From NCBI RefSeq assembly GCF_018390735.1, contig NZ_JAHBCL010000010.1, positions 1-64,000 of the forward strand: a stretch of DNA of 64,000 nt, written 5' to 3'. The position numbers and the translations under genes were made by a program. Below, piece after piece: positions 8,978 to 16,518 of this stretch. This stretch comes from Fusibacter paucivorans (GTDB taxonomy: Bacteria > Bacillota > Clostridia > Peptostreptococcales > Acidaminobacteraceae). The notes beneath the pieces were generated by a model. That model saw only the letters and a list, made by a program, of their open reading frames with translations, was not told the origin of the DNA and made no database searches. How positions within the stretch are numbered: the stretch's first letter is position 1; every line of letters starts with the position of its first letter.

Positions 8978-9448
8978 TTATCCTAAATTAAAATAGGCAT
9001 TCTGCCTTAATGCCTCATAGAGTACGATTGCTGCTGCATTAGATAAATTTAAACTTCGAAGCCGCTCATCCACTTTCATGGGAATCTTAAAGCGACGATC
9101 TGCATATTGTTCATGAATCCAAGATGGCAGCCCAGCCGTCTCTTTTCCAAAAATGATAAAACACTCATCTTGAAAATGGCATTCATGATAATAGCGCGTC
9201 GCTTTGGTCGTTAGGAAAAACAAATTTTTGTCGCCATACTTTTCAAAAAAAGCGGCTTCGTTTTCATGTACTTCCAGATCCAGCATATCCCAATAATCCA
9301 ATCCCGCTCGTTTGACGTGCTTATCGTCAATTGAAAAACCGAGCGGTTTAATCAAGTGGAGCTTCGAACCGGTAATCGCACAGCTTCTCGCAATATTCCC
9401 CGTGTTTGGCGGAATTTCAGGTTGATACAGTACGATGTTGATCGCCAT
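8978..9448 (-). CDS. trmL: tRNA (cytidine/uridine-34 2'-O-)-methyltransferase
   Basis: A 156-residue SPOUT-class methyltransferase that modifies the wobble base of tRNA-Leu isoacceptors using S-adenosylmethionine. It has the family opening NIVLYQPEIPPNTGNIARSC, the middle IFGKETAGLPSWI and the C-terminal trefoil-knot motif MKVDERLRSLNLSNAAAIVLYE. Length is typical for the minimal TrmL form without extra RNA-binding domains. It follows cheX by 20 bases and shares its transcript and terminator; the pairing of chemotaxis and tRNA modification looks positional rather than functional. Confidence 0.95.
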   Translation of the reverse strand: MAINIVLYQPEIPPNTGNIARSCAITGSKLHLIKPLGFSIDDKHVKRAGLDYWDMLDLEVHENEAAFFEKYGDKNLFFLTTKATRYYHECHFQDECFIIFGKETAGLPSWIHEQYADRRFKIPMKVDERLRSLNLSNAAAIVLYEALRQNAYFNLG

Positions 9449-9468
9449 GTTACACCATCCTAAACTTT

Positions 9469-9930
9469 CTAAACTTTAATGGCTATGTCAAACTCCACAT
9501 TACCCATATTTGATACCAATGGTACACACATCGTCTCCATGCCCGCAGAAGATATTTCGATGGATGTTCCTTTAACCAGTGAAGGCGGTGTAATGTCAAT
9601 TTTAATACCCTGATTAAACAAAAGTGTTGCCGAATTGCCCATAATCATATTGCCCAGTTCCGAAAGTGCACTCTTTGCCATTTCGTCAATTTCAGTGACA
9701 GGCATGCCCATCATCATTCCAGATGCAATTGCCTTTGCAACATCTAGTCCCATACTAAAGACGGCCTGTCCTTTAAATTCGCCTGTAATCCCTAAAATAA
9801 TCACAATTTCACTTGTTGGAAAAGGATTTTGACGAATAAACGGTCTCCCGACAGAAAATTTCTCAGCAACAAAATTATTCAAAACTTCCGTAGAAGCTTT
9901 TATAAACGCATTGACATATTCAACCTTCAT
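9469..9930 (-). CDS. cheX: Chemotaxis protein CheX (CheY-phosphate phosphatase family)
   Basis: A 153-residue protein of the CheC/CheX/FliY phosphatase superfamily. The family catalytic pattern E-x2-N is seen in SALSELGNMIMGNSA near residue 90. The N-terminal VEYVNAFIKASTEVLNNF and the hydrophobic GEFKGQAVFSMGLDVAKAIASGMMMG are typical of CheX. It shortens chemotaxis signals by dephosphorylating CheY-P, which implies a motile cell, though no flagellar or other che genes lie in the window. SD GGGAGG. First gene of a two-gene unit with trmL. Confidence 0.9.
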   Translation of the reverse strand: MKVEYVNAFIKASTEVLNNFVAEKFSVGRPFIRQNPFPTSEIVIILGITGEFKGQAVFSMGLDVAKAIASGMMMGMPVTEIDEMAKSALSELGNMIMGNSATLLFNQGIKIDITPPSLVKGTSIEISSAGMETMCVPLVSNMGNVEFDIAIKV

Positions 9931-10170
9931 TAAGTGCCTCCCATCACATAAATTGAGCTTCTAATACAAGATAAAAAGCTACATTTATAATATACCATAT
10001 TTCCCCTGCATATTTCATTTTTTTTTGAAGGACATGTTCAAACGCTTATTTTTCTGAGTAATACCAATCAATATCCGTAGATTACTAATCAATAAATGAA
10101 ATTTAGCGTTCGTCATCACTTCTCATAATCGCCGAGCCTCTCATTCGCCGTTGGTTCAACGAATTAAAGG
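9931..10170. other. Intergenic region upstream of cheX
   Basis: AT-rich stretch expected to carry the cheX promoter on the minus strand. No confident promoter, terminator or repeat was recognised. Confidence 0.3.
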
Positions 10171-10968
10171 CTATAGATAAAACATTGCTAAAACAATGAT
10201 ACCCAAAACAATGCGATAATATGCAAAGAGCTTCATGTCGTGTTTTCGAATATAATTCATAAAAAAAGCAATGACGAAATATGCAACGACAAAGGAAACC
10301 AGTGTGCCCACACCAAGCATCTGCCACTCAGTCGGGGCAATGTCGCCTTCAAACTTTAAAAGTTTGTAAATTGAGGCGCCGCACAGCGCCGGAATAGCCA
10401 GCAGAAATGAAAATTCCGTCGAAAGTTTCCGATCAAAACCAACCCACATACCACCAATAATCGTCGATGCCGATCGCGACATGCCGGGGAATACAATGGC
10501 GAGACATTGAAAAACGCCCACGATCAATGCCTGCTTAAAAGTAATCGCTTTATCCGTTACGGTATGAACCTGCTTTTGATGCGTTTCCGATACAATCAGT
10601 AATACGGCACCGATGATTAGTGCAAAGGCAACTACAACGGGTTTAAAGAGCACTTCATCAATAATATCTTCCATTGTCAAGGCCAATAAAACAGCCGGCA
10701 TAATGGCAATGGCCACTTTTAACCAAAGCAGAATATACGTTTTTAAACGCTCAGGATGTCTGAGCGGCGGTATTATTTTTTCACGAAAATAGATCATCGC
10801 TGCGACGATGGCACCACTCTGAATCACAATCGCAAAGAGATTGGCGAAATCACCGTCAAAATGCAGCCAGTTATTTGCAATAATCAAATGCCCCGTCGAC
10901 GAAACGGGAATAAACTCTGTCAAGCCCTCAATAACACCGAGGATGACTGCCAGTAGAATCATATTCAT
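10171..10968 (-). CDS. uppP: Undecaprenyl-diphosphatase (bacitracin resistance)
   Basis: A 265-residue polytopic membrane phosphatase that recycles undecaprenyl diphosphate to the monophosphate for peptidoglycan and other envelope polymers. Both family active-site regions are present: GVIEGLTEFIPVSSTGHLII near residue 11 and FPGMSRSASTIIGG near residue 165. About seven to eight membrane segments. SD AGGAG precedes the ATG. It lies 31 bases after the histidine phosphatase gene and may be co-transcribed with it. The BacA-type length and motifs leave little doubt. Confidence 0.96.
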   Translation of the reverse strand: MNMILLAVILGVIEGLTEFIPVSSTGHLIIANNWLHFDGDFANLFAIVIQSGAIVAAMIYFREKIIPPLRHPERLKTYILLWLKVAIAIMPAVLLALTMEDIIDEVLFKPVVVAFALIIGAVLLIVSETHQKQVHTVTDKAITFKQALIVGVFQCLAIVFPGMSRSASTIIGGMWVGFDRKLSTEFSFLLAIPALCGASIYKLLKFEGDIAPTEWQMLGVGTLVSFVVAYFVIAFFMNYIRKHDMKLFAYYRIVLGIIVLAMFYL

Positions 10969-10999
10969 AAAAAGGCTCCTAATTGATTAGTCTTCATCA

Positions 11000-11602
11000 C
11001 TATTGGTTAATCGCCCGAACGATTGGCATTCCCATCACATATTCAATGCAATTGACTTTGCAATTATCAATCTTAAAGCGCCAGTAACCCGATAAATCGC
11101 CATAGCAAAGATAGCTCAACAGCGATTGAATGACGCCGCCGTGTGCAACAATGAGATAATTCACATGTGCTTCCTTGTCACCATCAGCAATATAGGCTTC
11201 ATATGCCGCCACGACGCGATTATAAAGCGCCTGCACACTCTCACCCTGCGGCACTTCAAAAGCCTTATAATCATCAAACCACTGCTTTAAAAGCAATGGT
11301 TCCGCTTCGCCAATTTCGACAAAAGTCTTTTCTTCCCAGCTTCCAAAATTCATTTCTCTGAATTCAGGATTTATTGCCAGCGCCAACTCCGGCTGATTTT
11401 TTAAGATTGTTTCAGCTGTAATGCGTGCACGCTGTAAGTCTGATGATACGGCCTTTGCAAAACACACATCCTTTAATTTTTCAGCGACTTCTGCCGCTTG
11501 TGCTTCTCCCTTTTCAGTCAAAGCAACATCCCAATGACCAGCAAAGCGCTTCTGAGCATTGGCATGTGTTTGACCATGCCTTACTAAATAGACTCTCATC
11601 AT
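11000..11602 (-). CDS. Histidine phosphatase family protein (phosphoglycerate mutase-like)
   Basis: A 200-residue member of the branch-1 histidine phosphatases. Catalytic RHGQT is at residues 9-13, the partner GxxxxxLTEKGEAQA follows, the acidic GSWEEKTFVEIGE carries the general acid region, and AHGGVIQSLL has the second catalytic His. Members include alpha-ribazole phosphatase, GpmB and broad-range phosphatases; cobT lies about 39 kb away, so a role in cobalamin synthesis is possible but unsupported by context. It starts at 11602 or the adjacent ATG at 11599; the SD is weak. Confidence 0.85.
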   Translation of the reverse strand: MMRVYLVRHGQTHANAQKRFAGHWDVALTEKGEAQAAEVAEKLKDVCFAKAVSSDLQRARITAETILKNQPELALAINPEFREMNFGSWEEKTFVEIGEAEPLLLKQWFDDYKAFEVPQGESVQALYNRVVAAYEAYIADGDKEAHVNYLIVAHGGVIQSLLSYLCYGDLSGYWRFKIDNCKVNCIEYVMGMPIVRAINQ

Positions 11603-11702
11603 AATAGGTCACTTTTCCTTTCGTATGCATCATTGATTTCCTTAAGCTCTACTGTCAATATAACAATATTCAAACGTCATCCATCATCTTTTGATACAAA
11701 CA

Positions 11703-12398
11703 TCAGACATTGACAGTGTCCTGACTGTTTCGAAAAGCATCTGAAGCTTCAGTCCACTGCTCACGTGCATATTTCTTGATCATTTGATTCTTGTAAGCCG
11801 AAGGATGATTGATCGCTTTGTCATACCACTGCACAGCTTCTTTATAATTGCCAAGCTGTCGATTGATTTCACCTAGCATATAGGTAATTTCCAGTTCCCG
11901 CATATCATTTTCCACATGCGATTCCTTTTCGTAGCTGCCACAGAACGCTTCCATTGACATGGTCAAATATTTGACCTCATTGGCAGAATCTTCTGCTTCA
12001 CGGTAACACCATGCCAGTCTTAAATATATTTTGCCAAAAGTATAATAGGTCGCACCAAGCACTTTATAACTTGCAAGTGCAATCATGTACAGTCTTATAA
12101 CCTGATCTAGGTCACGTGACTGCGAAAAATTCTGATAATGCCATCTCGACGAAATAAACTTTCGAATCTTTTCCTTGTCTGCTTCCGGCAGTTTTGATTT
12201 AAAATCGGATTCAAACTGTGCGTAGCCGCAGTATGGACAACAGATAACACCATAGTGCGTAGGATTGTCGCCTTCGTAGTATGCGTGAAAATCCTTGTCT
12301 CTGCTCTTTGGCCGAACGGCTGAAGTCCTTACTTGTTTTGATTTAAAGGTGTTATCACAAACCTGACAATCGTATACGCGATCAAAAAGCGTATCCAT
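11703..12398 (-). CDS. DUF2225 family protein with zinc-ribbon-like start and TPR-like tail
   Basis: A protein of about 231 residues. The N-terminal CxxC (DCQVC, residues 9-13) and later ICCPYCGYAQF suggest a zinc-binding module, as in DUF2225 proteins of Bacillota. The C-terminal half is helical with tetratricopeptide-like repeats (TYYTFGKIYLRLAWCYREAED; YMLGEINRQLGNYKEAVQWYDKAI). The start at 12398 is chosen for AGGAGGG seven bases upstream; the frame stays open to 12479 but that part overlaps the previous gene. It follows the FtsA-like gene by ten bases and shares its operon with nth. Function unknown. Confidence 0.8.
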   Translation of the reverse strand: MDTLFDRVYDCQVCDNTFKSKQVRTSAVRPKSRDKDFHAYYEGDNPTHYGVICCPYCGYAQFESDFKSKLPEADKEKIRKFISSRWHYQNFSQSRDLDQVIRLYMIALASYKVLGATYYTFGKIYLRLAWCYREAEDSANEVKYLTMSMEAFCGSYEKESHVENDMRELEITYMLGEINRQLGNYKEAVQWYDKAINHPSAYKNQMIKKYAREQWTEASDAFRNSQDTVNV

Positions 12399-12408
12399 GC
12401 TTGCCCTC

Positions 12409-14628
12409 CTATTTCTTCCAACTAATATCGATAACGTCCCCATTTTTGAGTATATCTGTATACCGCGCACGCTCACCATTGAGCTTTAAAACGAGTATGC
12501 CTTTTGCTTCACTAATGTCAAAATCGATATGATTAAAAATATCTACAAATACCATCGGATTCGCCGGATTTTCAATTTGGATATCATCACCATTGACAAT
12601 CACCTTTAACCCTGAGGTATTGTTGAGCTCATTGTCAACGTCATTGGCTGTCATCATCGCACCTTCATCTAATGAACGCTCATAAGGTGCTGCCTCTGTA
12701 GGAAACATTTTGCCATCTGCCGCCGCTCCTTCCTGCTTCGCTTCTAGAGGCCTAACGACTGTACGATCTTCATGAATGCGCTTAAACGTCTCTGTATCTT
12801 CAATAGACAAAGGCGTTTCACTTGTGGCTGTTTCATCAATGATCATTGGATCCGCTTCCTCTTCAACATAGCCAGACGGCATTATTTCATAATCGACTTG
12901 ATCACCATGATGCAAGTTCGCATGCGGTGTTACGCGCTCGCCGTTTATACTGAAAACGACTTCTCTCAAATCGAGTTCCATGAGCAGCCCCAATGTTTTT
13001 ATATCGGGAATACCCTTGACCGCAACATCGTCGCCCGGCTGAATCTCATATGATTCAATACGGTTGACACCGTTGACATTCACAAAATCGACGAGTTTAA
13101 TCGTCTGTCCTCTAAAGTAAATTTGTGCGTTATAATTAATGAGATCGCCAAGCGTTTTATTGCTTAAACCACCCTTTTGTGCCGGCTCAATCGTTATCTG
13201 ATCTTTATGACTTATTTTCGCATCCAAACTGGAGACCATGCCATTGACAAATATCTTTGCAGGTTCGCCGAATTCGCCGCGAAGCGTTTTTGCTTTGCCA
13301 TTCAATGTCATTTCCATATTGTCCCCGCGTTCCGCCAGCAAACTGCGCGCACTGATCCCCGCAATAATAAGGGCATCCGAAACGCGAAGGGTTTTTGAAT
13401 GAAACAATCTCAAAATATTATCATTGACACTCACCTGAATAAAATCCTGCTCTCGTTCAGAAAACGCGGTCACACCAATGCCTATCGGTGTGATAAATTC
13501 AGGCCCAATTAGCGGTTCCTTCATAAAAGTCACCTGCTCCAACTGCTCTACCGATTTTATGGCTACACGCTCTTTCGGCAGTCCAAGCGCTTCAGCCATC
13601 GCATATGTAAACCCAGGTATTTGCGAGCCGCCACCAATGCAAAAAACAGCACTTGGCGCCTTTTTGTTAAGCTGAACGATATTTGCAGCTACATGCCCTG
13701 CTATATCTTCGACGAGCGGTTCAATAACGGTCATCACTTCCGCCGTTGAGATTTCATGATTCATGCCCATTATATCTGTAAACGAATGATGATCCTGCTT
13801 ATTCAAGTTAATCTTCAGCAGTTCGGCACCACTGAAATCTAATAAATAATGCTGTGCCAGACGTTCTGTAATCTCGTCGCCTGCAATAGCGACCATACCG
13901 TACGTCTCCACGGTACCATCTCTTGAAATCGCAATGTCCGACGTCCCTGCACCAACATCCACAAGCGCCAGATTCAGCAAACGCAACTTCTGTGGTATCG
14001 TGACATTCATTGCCGCAATTGGCTCCAACGTTAAATTAAGTACTTCCAGTCCCGCACGTTGTAGGACCGAATAGAGACTGTCAACGACAATATGCGGTAG
14101 GAATGTTGCAATAATAGCAACTTTGAGCTTCGAACCCTTGTGGCCTATAGGATTGAGAATCATGCTTTGATCCAAAAAATAATGGATCACCGAATAACCG
14201 ACACAGTAGTACTCCGCGTGCAGGTTTTCAGCTGTCATCAGTTGTTTCTGAGCCGCTTGAACTGCCTCCATCTCCAGCGTATCCGTGAGGTTTTTCGTAA
14301 TTTCCTTTGTAAAGTCAACATCTCTTTCCACGGTTGCCTTCTCAGTTTTCAACGCGCGGCCAGCTGCTGCAATAGCCGCCTTTTCAAGCTTAAAGCCATT
14401 GCGCTGCTCAAGGCTTTCCACGACGCTGCCGACAACTTCTGTCACTTTTTCAATATCGTGAATCTGTCCGTCGAACATGGCACGGTCGGGATGCGGCATG
14501 ACTTCGTAATCCATCACTTCATACTGCTTACCATTTAATCGCGCAACGGTACCGACCACATTGCGCGTTCCGATATCAAGCGCAAAAAGCAAATCTTTTG
14601 GAATTGGCATCAATTTTTTATCACTCAT
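12409..14628 (-). CDS. FtsA-like actin-fold ATPase with long repeated C-terminal extension
   Basis: About 739 residues. The first 390 residues are an FtsA/PilM-type actin fold: phosphate 1 LLFALDIGTRNVVGTVA, phosphate 2 LALVDVGAGTSDIAISRDG and adenosine motif AVFCIGGGSQIPGFTYA. Ordinary FtsA has about 420 residues. The remaining 340 residues are unusual: several similar beta-rich units, each around an NG.. turn and a closing GD.V.I (VNGMVSSLDAKISHKDQITI; INGERVTPHANLHHGDQVDY; LNGERARYTDILKNGDVIDI), which resemble beta-grasp modules. Between them sits a charged linker. The gene overlaps the nth stop by eight bases. It is likely a cytoskeletal or envelope protein; cell-division FtsA itself is usually next to ftsZ, which is absent here. 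Confidence 0.78.
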   Translation of the reverse strand: MSDKKLMPIPKDLLFALDIGTRNVVGTVARLNGKQYEVMDYEVMPHPDRAMFDGQIHDIEKVTEVVGSVVESLEQRNGFKLEKAAIAAAGRALKTEKATVERDVDFTKEITKNLTDTLEMEAVQAAQKQLMTAENLHAEYYCVGYSVIHYFLDQSMILNPIGHKGSKLKVAIIATFLPHIVVDSLYSVLQRAGLEVLNLTLEPIAAMNVTIPQKLRLLNLALVDVGAGTSDIAISRDGTVETYGMVAIAGDEITERLAQHYLLDFSGAELLKINLNKQDHHSFTDIMGMNHEISTAEVMTVIEPLVEDIAGHVAANIVQLNKKAPSAVFCIGGGSQIPGFTYAMAEALGLPKERVAIKSVEQLEQVTFMKEPLIGPEFITPIGIGVTAFSEREQDFIQVSVNDNILRLFHSKTLRVSDALIIAGISARSLLAERGDNMEMTLNGKAKTLRGEFGEPAKIFVNGMVSSLDAKISHKDQITIEPAQKGGLSNKTLGDLINYNAQIYFRGQTIKLVDFVNVNGVNRIESYEIQPGDDVAVKGIPDIKTLGLLMELDLREVVFSINGERVTPHANLHHGDQVDYEIMPSGYVEEEADPMIIDETATSETPLSIEDTETFKRIHEDRTVVRPLEAKQEGAAADGKMFPTEAAPYERSLDEGAMMTANDVDNELNNTSGLKVIVNGDDIQIENPANPMVFVDIFNHIDFDISEAKGILVLKLNGERARYTDILKNGDVIDISWKK

Positions 14629-15298
14629 CTTTACGACCTCGAACATTCTTTTTAGGAATCTTTGGTGTCAGCGATTTATAATATTCACACCAAGGTGCTA
14701 TTGTACAGGTATCACAAGCCGGTTTTCGAGCCTTGCAGACACGCCTCCCGTGGAATATAATCATGTGATGGGTTTTTGACCACTTGCTTTTCGGCAAATT
14801 AGCCATTAATTGTTCTTCTGTTTTCTCGACAGTGCCCGCCTCGGCAAGTCCAATGCGGTTAGAGACGCGGAACACGTGGGTATCAACGGCTATTGCCGGA
14901 ATGCCAAAAGCGTTGCTCACCACGACGTTTGCCGTTTTCTTGCCTACGCCCGGCAGCGTCATGAGCGTCTCAATGTCTCTAGGAATTTGGCTGTTGTGTA
15001 CTTCTACCAGCGCTTTTGCTGCTTCGTGCAGATTTTTCGCCTTTGATTTATAGAGACCGCACGGCTTGATAACGGTTTCAAGCTTCGACACTGGCATCAT
15101 CATTAAATCTGCCGGCGTTGGTATCACCGGAAAGAGCTCTTTTGTCACCAGATTAACCCTCACATCCGTGCACTGTGCCGAAAGCACTGTTGCAACCAAT
15201 AGCTGAAAAGGATCTTGAAAATCCAGTTCTGCCTTTGCATCCGGATAAAGTGCTTCCAGTGCCGCCAATACTTTTTGAATTTTATATTTACTGAGCAT
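14621..15298 (-). CDS. nth: Endonuclease III (DNA glycosylase/AP lyase)
   Basis: A 225-residue base-excision repair enzyme removing oxidised pyrimidines. It shows the helix-hairpin-helix LPGVGKKTANVVVSNAFG, the catalytic Lys in this HhH and the catalytic Asp in AIAVDTHVFRVSNRIG, and the C-terminal iron-sulfur loop C-x6-C-x2-C-x5-C (CKARKPACDTCTIAPWC). All key residues are in place. It is the first gene of a tight operon with the FtsA-like and DUF2225 genes. SD GAGG before the ATG. Confidence 0.97.
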   Translation of the reverse strand: MLSKYKIQKVLAALEALYPDAKAELDFQDPFQLLVATVLSAQCTDVRVNLVTKELFPVIPTPADLMMMPVSKLETVIKPCGLYKSKAKNLHEAAKALVEVHNSQIPRDIETLMTLPGVGKKTANVVVSNAFGIPAIAVDTHVFRVSNRIGLAEAGTVEKTEEQLMANLPKSKWSKTHHMIIFHGRRVCKARKPACDTCTIAPWCEYYKSLTPKIPKKNVRGRKDE

Positions 15299-15450
15299 CG
15301 CAGCCTCTTTATCATACCCATAGCATCATTAGATGCCATCCTTTATTTTGCATTTCCTAAACATTTTACAACAAAAATACGCCTTAAGACCTATTCGCAA
15401 TTCAAGCTATATTATAACATAAAATCCTCCGCTTTTTGATGAAGAACGTA

Positions 15451-15482
15451 AAAAAGGGGCTGTCTAAAAGCAGCACCCCTTA
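15451..15482 (-). terminator. Intrinsic terminator after folT
   Basis: AGGGGTGCTG pairs with CAGCCCCT (one bulge) and is followed by a T run on the minus strand, about 40 bases after the folT stop. Confidence 0.85.
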
Positions 15483-15522
15483 CTACAGTAATGTTGAATT
15501 TCAGCTTTGAATCTTCATTATA

Positions 15523-16296
15523 TTACTTCCGTACTAAATGTTCAAAATGAAGCAGACGGGATAATGTAAATAAAATAAAAGTATAGATCGGAATAATCGC
15601 AATCGCAGCGACGATGCGTCCGGGGAAAAATGCAAGTACGCCCTTGCCGTACATCATACTCAGCCACTTTGTATTTAAGCCTAGGCTAATGACGAGATAA
15701 TCAAGCGTCACGGCAAATGCAATTTTATCATAACCATACACTGCCTGCTGAAGTTTAAGCTTCTTCGGCTGTACCGCTGGAATCAGCATAAAAATAATCG
15801 ACATGACAAAGGCAATGCTGATCACGAAAAGTGCCATAGGTTCTGAGTAAACGGGCTTGCCGTTTTCGAATGTAATAACCCCATAGACGACCATGATGCC
15901 AATGACAATTAGCAAAAACATTAATATAACGATCGCATTGGCAATATTGTAATTTAATTTTCGCTTATGAATTTTAAAGGTTTGAAACAATAAACCTGCC
16001 AGAATGCCGTTCATGGCCGCGCTCAATGTAAAGCCAGGGAAAAACGAACCACCCATTGGGTTTAACATAACGCCGATTAAATCGGCGACAACACCGGTAA
16101 GACCACCAACAATCGGTCCAAACAGAAGTCCTGCAATCATAATCGGCAGACTTCCAAATCCCAGTCTCAATGCGGGTATACCACCCAACGGGATCATAAT
16201 TGAAAAGACTCTAGTGAGAACAATGCTAATCGCTGCAAGCAACCCCGCCTTAACCAGCGTATCCGTTGCAATCTTAAATTTTCCGTTACGGTTCAT
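15523..16296 (-). CDS. folT: ECF transporter S component, folate (FolT family)
   Basis: A 257-residue membrane protein with about six hydrophobic segments. The N-terminal region VKAGLLAAISIVLTRVFSIM, followed by PALRLGFGSLPIMIAGLLFGP and GVVADLIGVMLNP, is the FolT-type substrate-capture subunit pattern. It is expected to bind folates and to share the energy module (EcfA/A'/T) encoded elsewhere, as none is in the window. The start at 16296 has GGAGAG upstream and opens MNRNGKF; the frame extends upstream to 16332 but has no good SD there. The THF riboswitch in its leader strongly supports the folate assignment. Confidence 0.92.
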   Translation of the reverse strand: MNRNGKFKIATDTLVKAGLLAAISIVLTRVFSIMIPLGGIPALRLGFGSLPIMIAGLLFGPIVGGLTGVVADLIGVMLNPMGGSFFPGFTLSAAMNGILAGLLFQTFKIHKRKLNYNIANAIVILMFLLIVIGIMVVYGVITFENGKPVYSEPMALFVISIAFVMSIIFMLIPAVQPKKLKLQQAVYGYDKIAFAVTLDYLVISLGLNTKWLSMMYGKGVLAFFPGRIVAAIAIIPIYTFILFTLSRLLHFEHLVRK

Positions 16297-16299
16297 AAC

Positions 16300-16359
16300 G
16301 ATGATACTCTCCTTCCAATAGAAAAATACCAACTATTACATTACCAATGAGAGATCATC
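16300..16359 (-). promoter_or_regulatory. Ribosome-binding-site sequestering helix of folT
   Basis: GATGATCTCTC (16349-16359) can pair with GAGAG-T-ATCATC (16300-16312), eleven base pairs with one bulged T, covering the folT Shine-Dalgarno. The upstream arm starts seven bases after the riboswitch, so ligand binding could set whether it forms. Translational control is inferred from this pairing. Confidence 0.7.
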
Positions 16360-16366
16360 ATAATGC

Positions 16367-16461
16367 AACAGCGGACGCAGTAAAATACCGCAGACACTTC
16401 GTCTTTCGTTTAGGGACAACTTCCCATTCCCTAACACTTAACGCATTTTACCTACTCTGTT
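16367..16461 (-). ncRNA. Tetrahydrofolate (THF) riboswitch
   Basis: Read on the minus strand, the element has the P1 stem AACAG/CTGTT, the conserved GAGTAGGTAAAATGCGTTAAG-type core (written here in part), then GGGAATGGGAAGTTGTCCC, ACGAAA, and the closing CGGTATTTTACTGCGTCCG. These agree in order with the THF riboswitch consensus (Rfam RF01831), including the GCGTTAAGTG and CGTCCGC blocks. It lies about 70 bases upstream of folT, the class's most common target. Binding of THF is expected to lower folT expression. Confidence 0.93.
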
Positions 16462-16518
16462 ACTGTAGTATTATCATTGTACAGCATTTTTTATAAAAAG
16501 CAACGCACATGACAGACT

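Noticed and set aside
10103-10327. Cysteine-rich open frame on the minus strand
   Set aside because: It overlaps uppP in another frame and reads like a shadow, with no SD.
11000-11602. Histidine phosphatase as CobC (alpha-ribazole phosphatase)
   Set aside because: The motif is shared by many phosphatases and the only cobalamin gene, cobT, is far away with its own switch.
12409-14628. Assignment as the cell-division FtsA itself
   Set aside because: It is about 320 residues too long, has no ftsZ neighbour and carries a repeated tail not found in FtsA.
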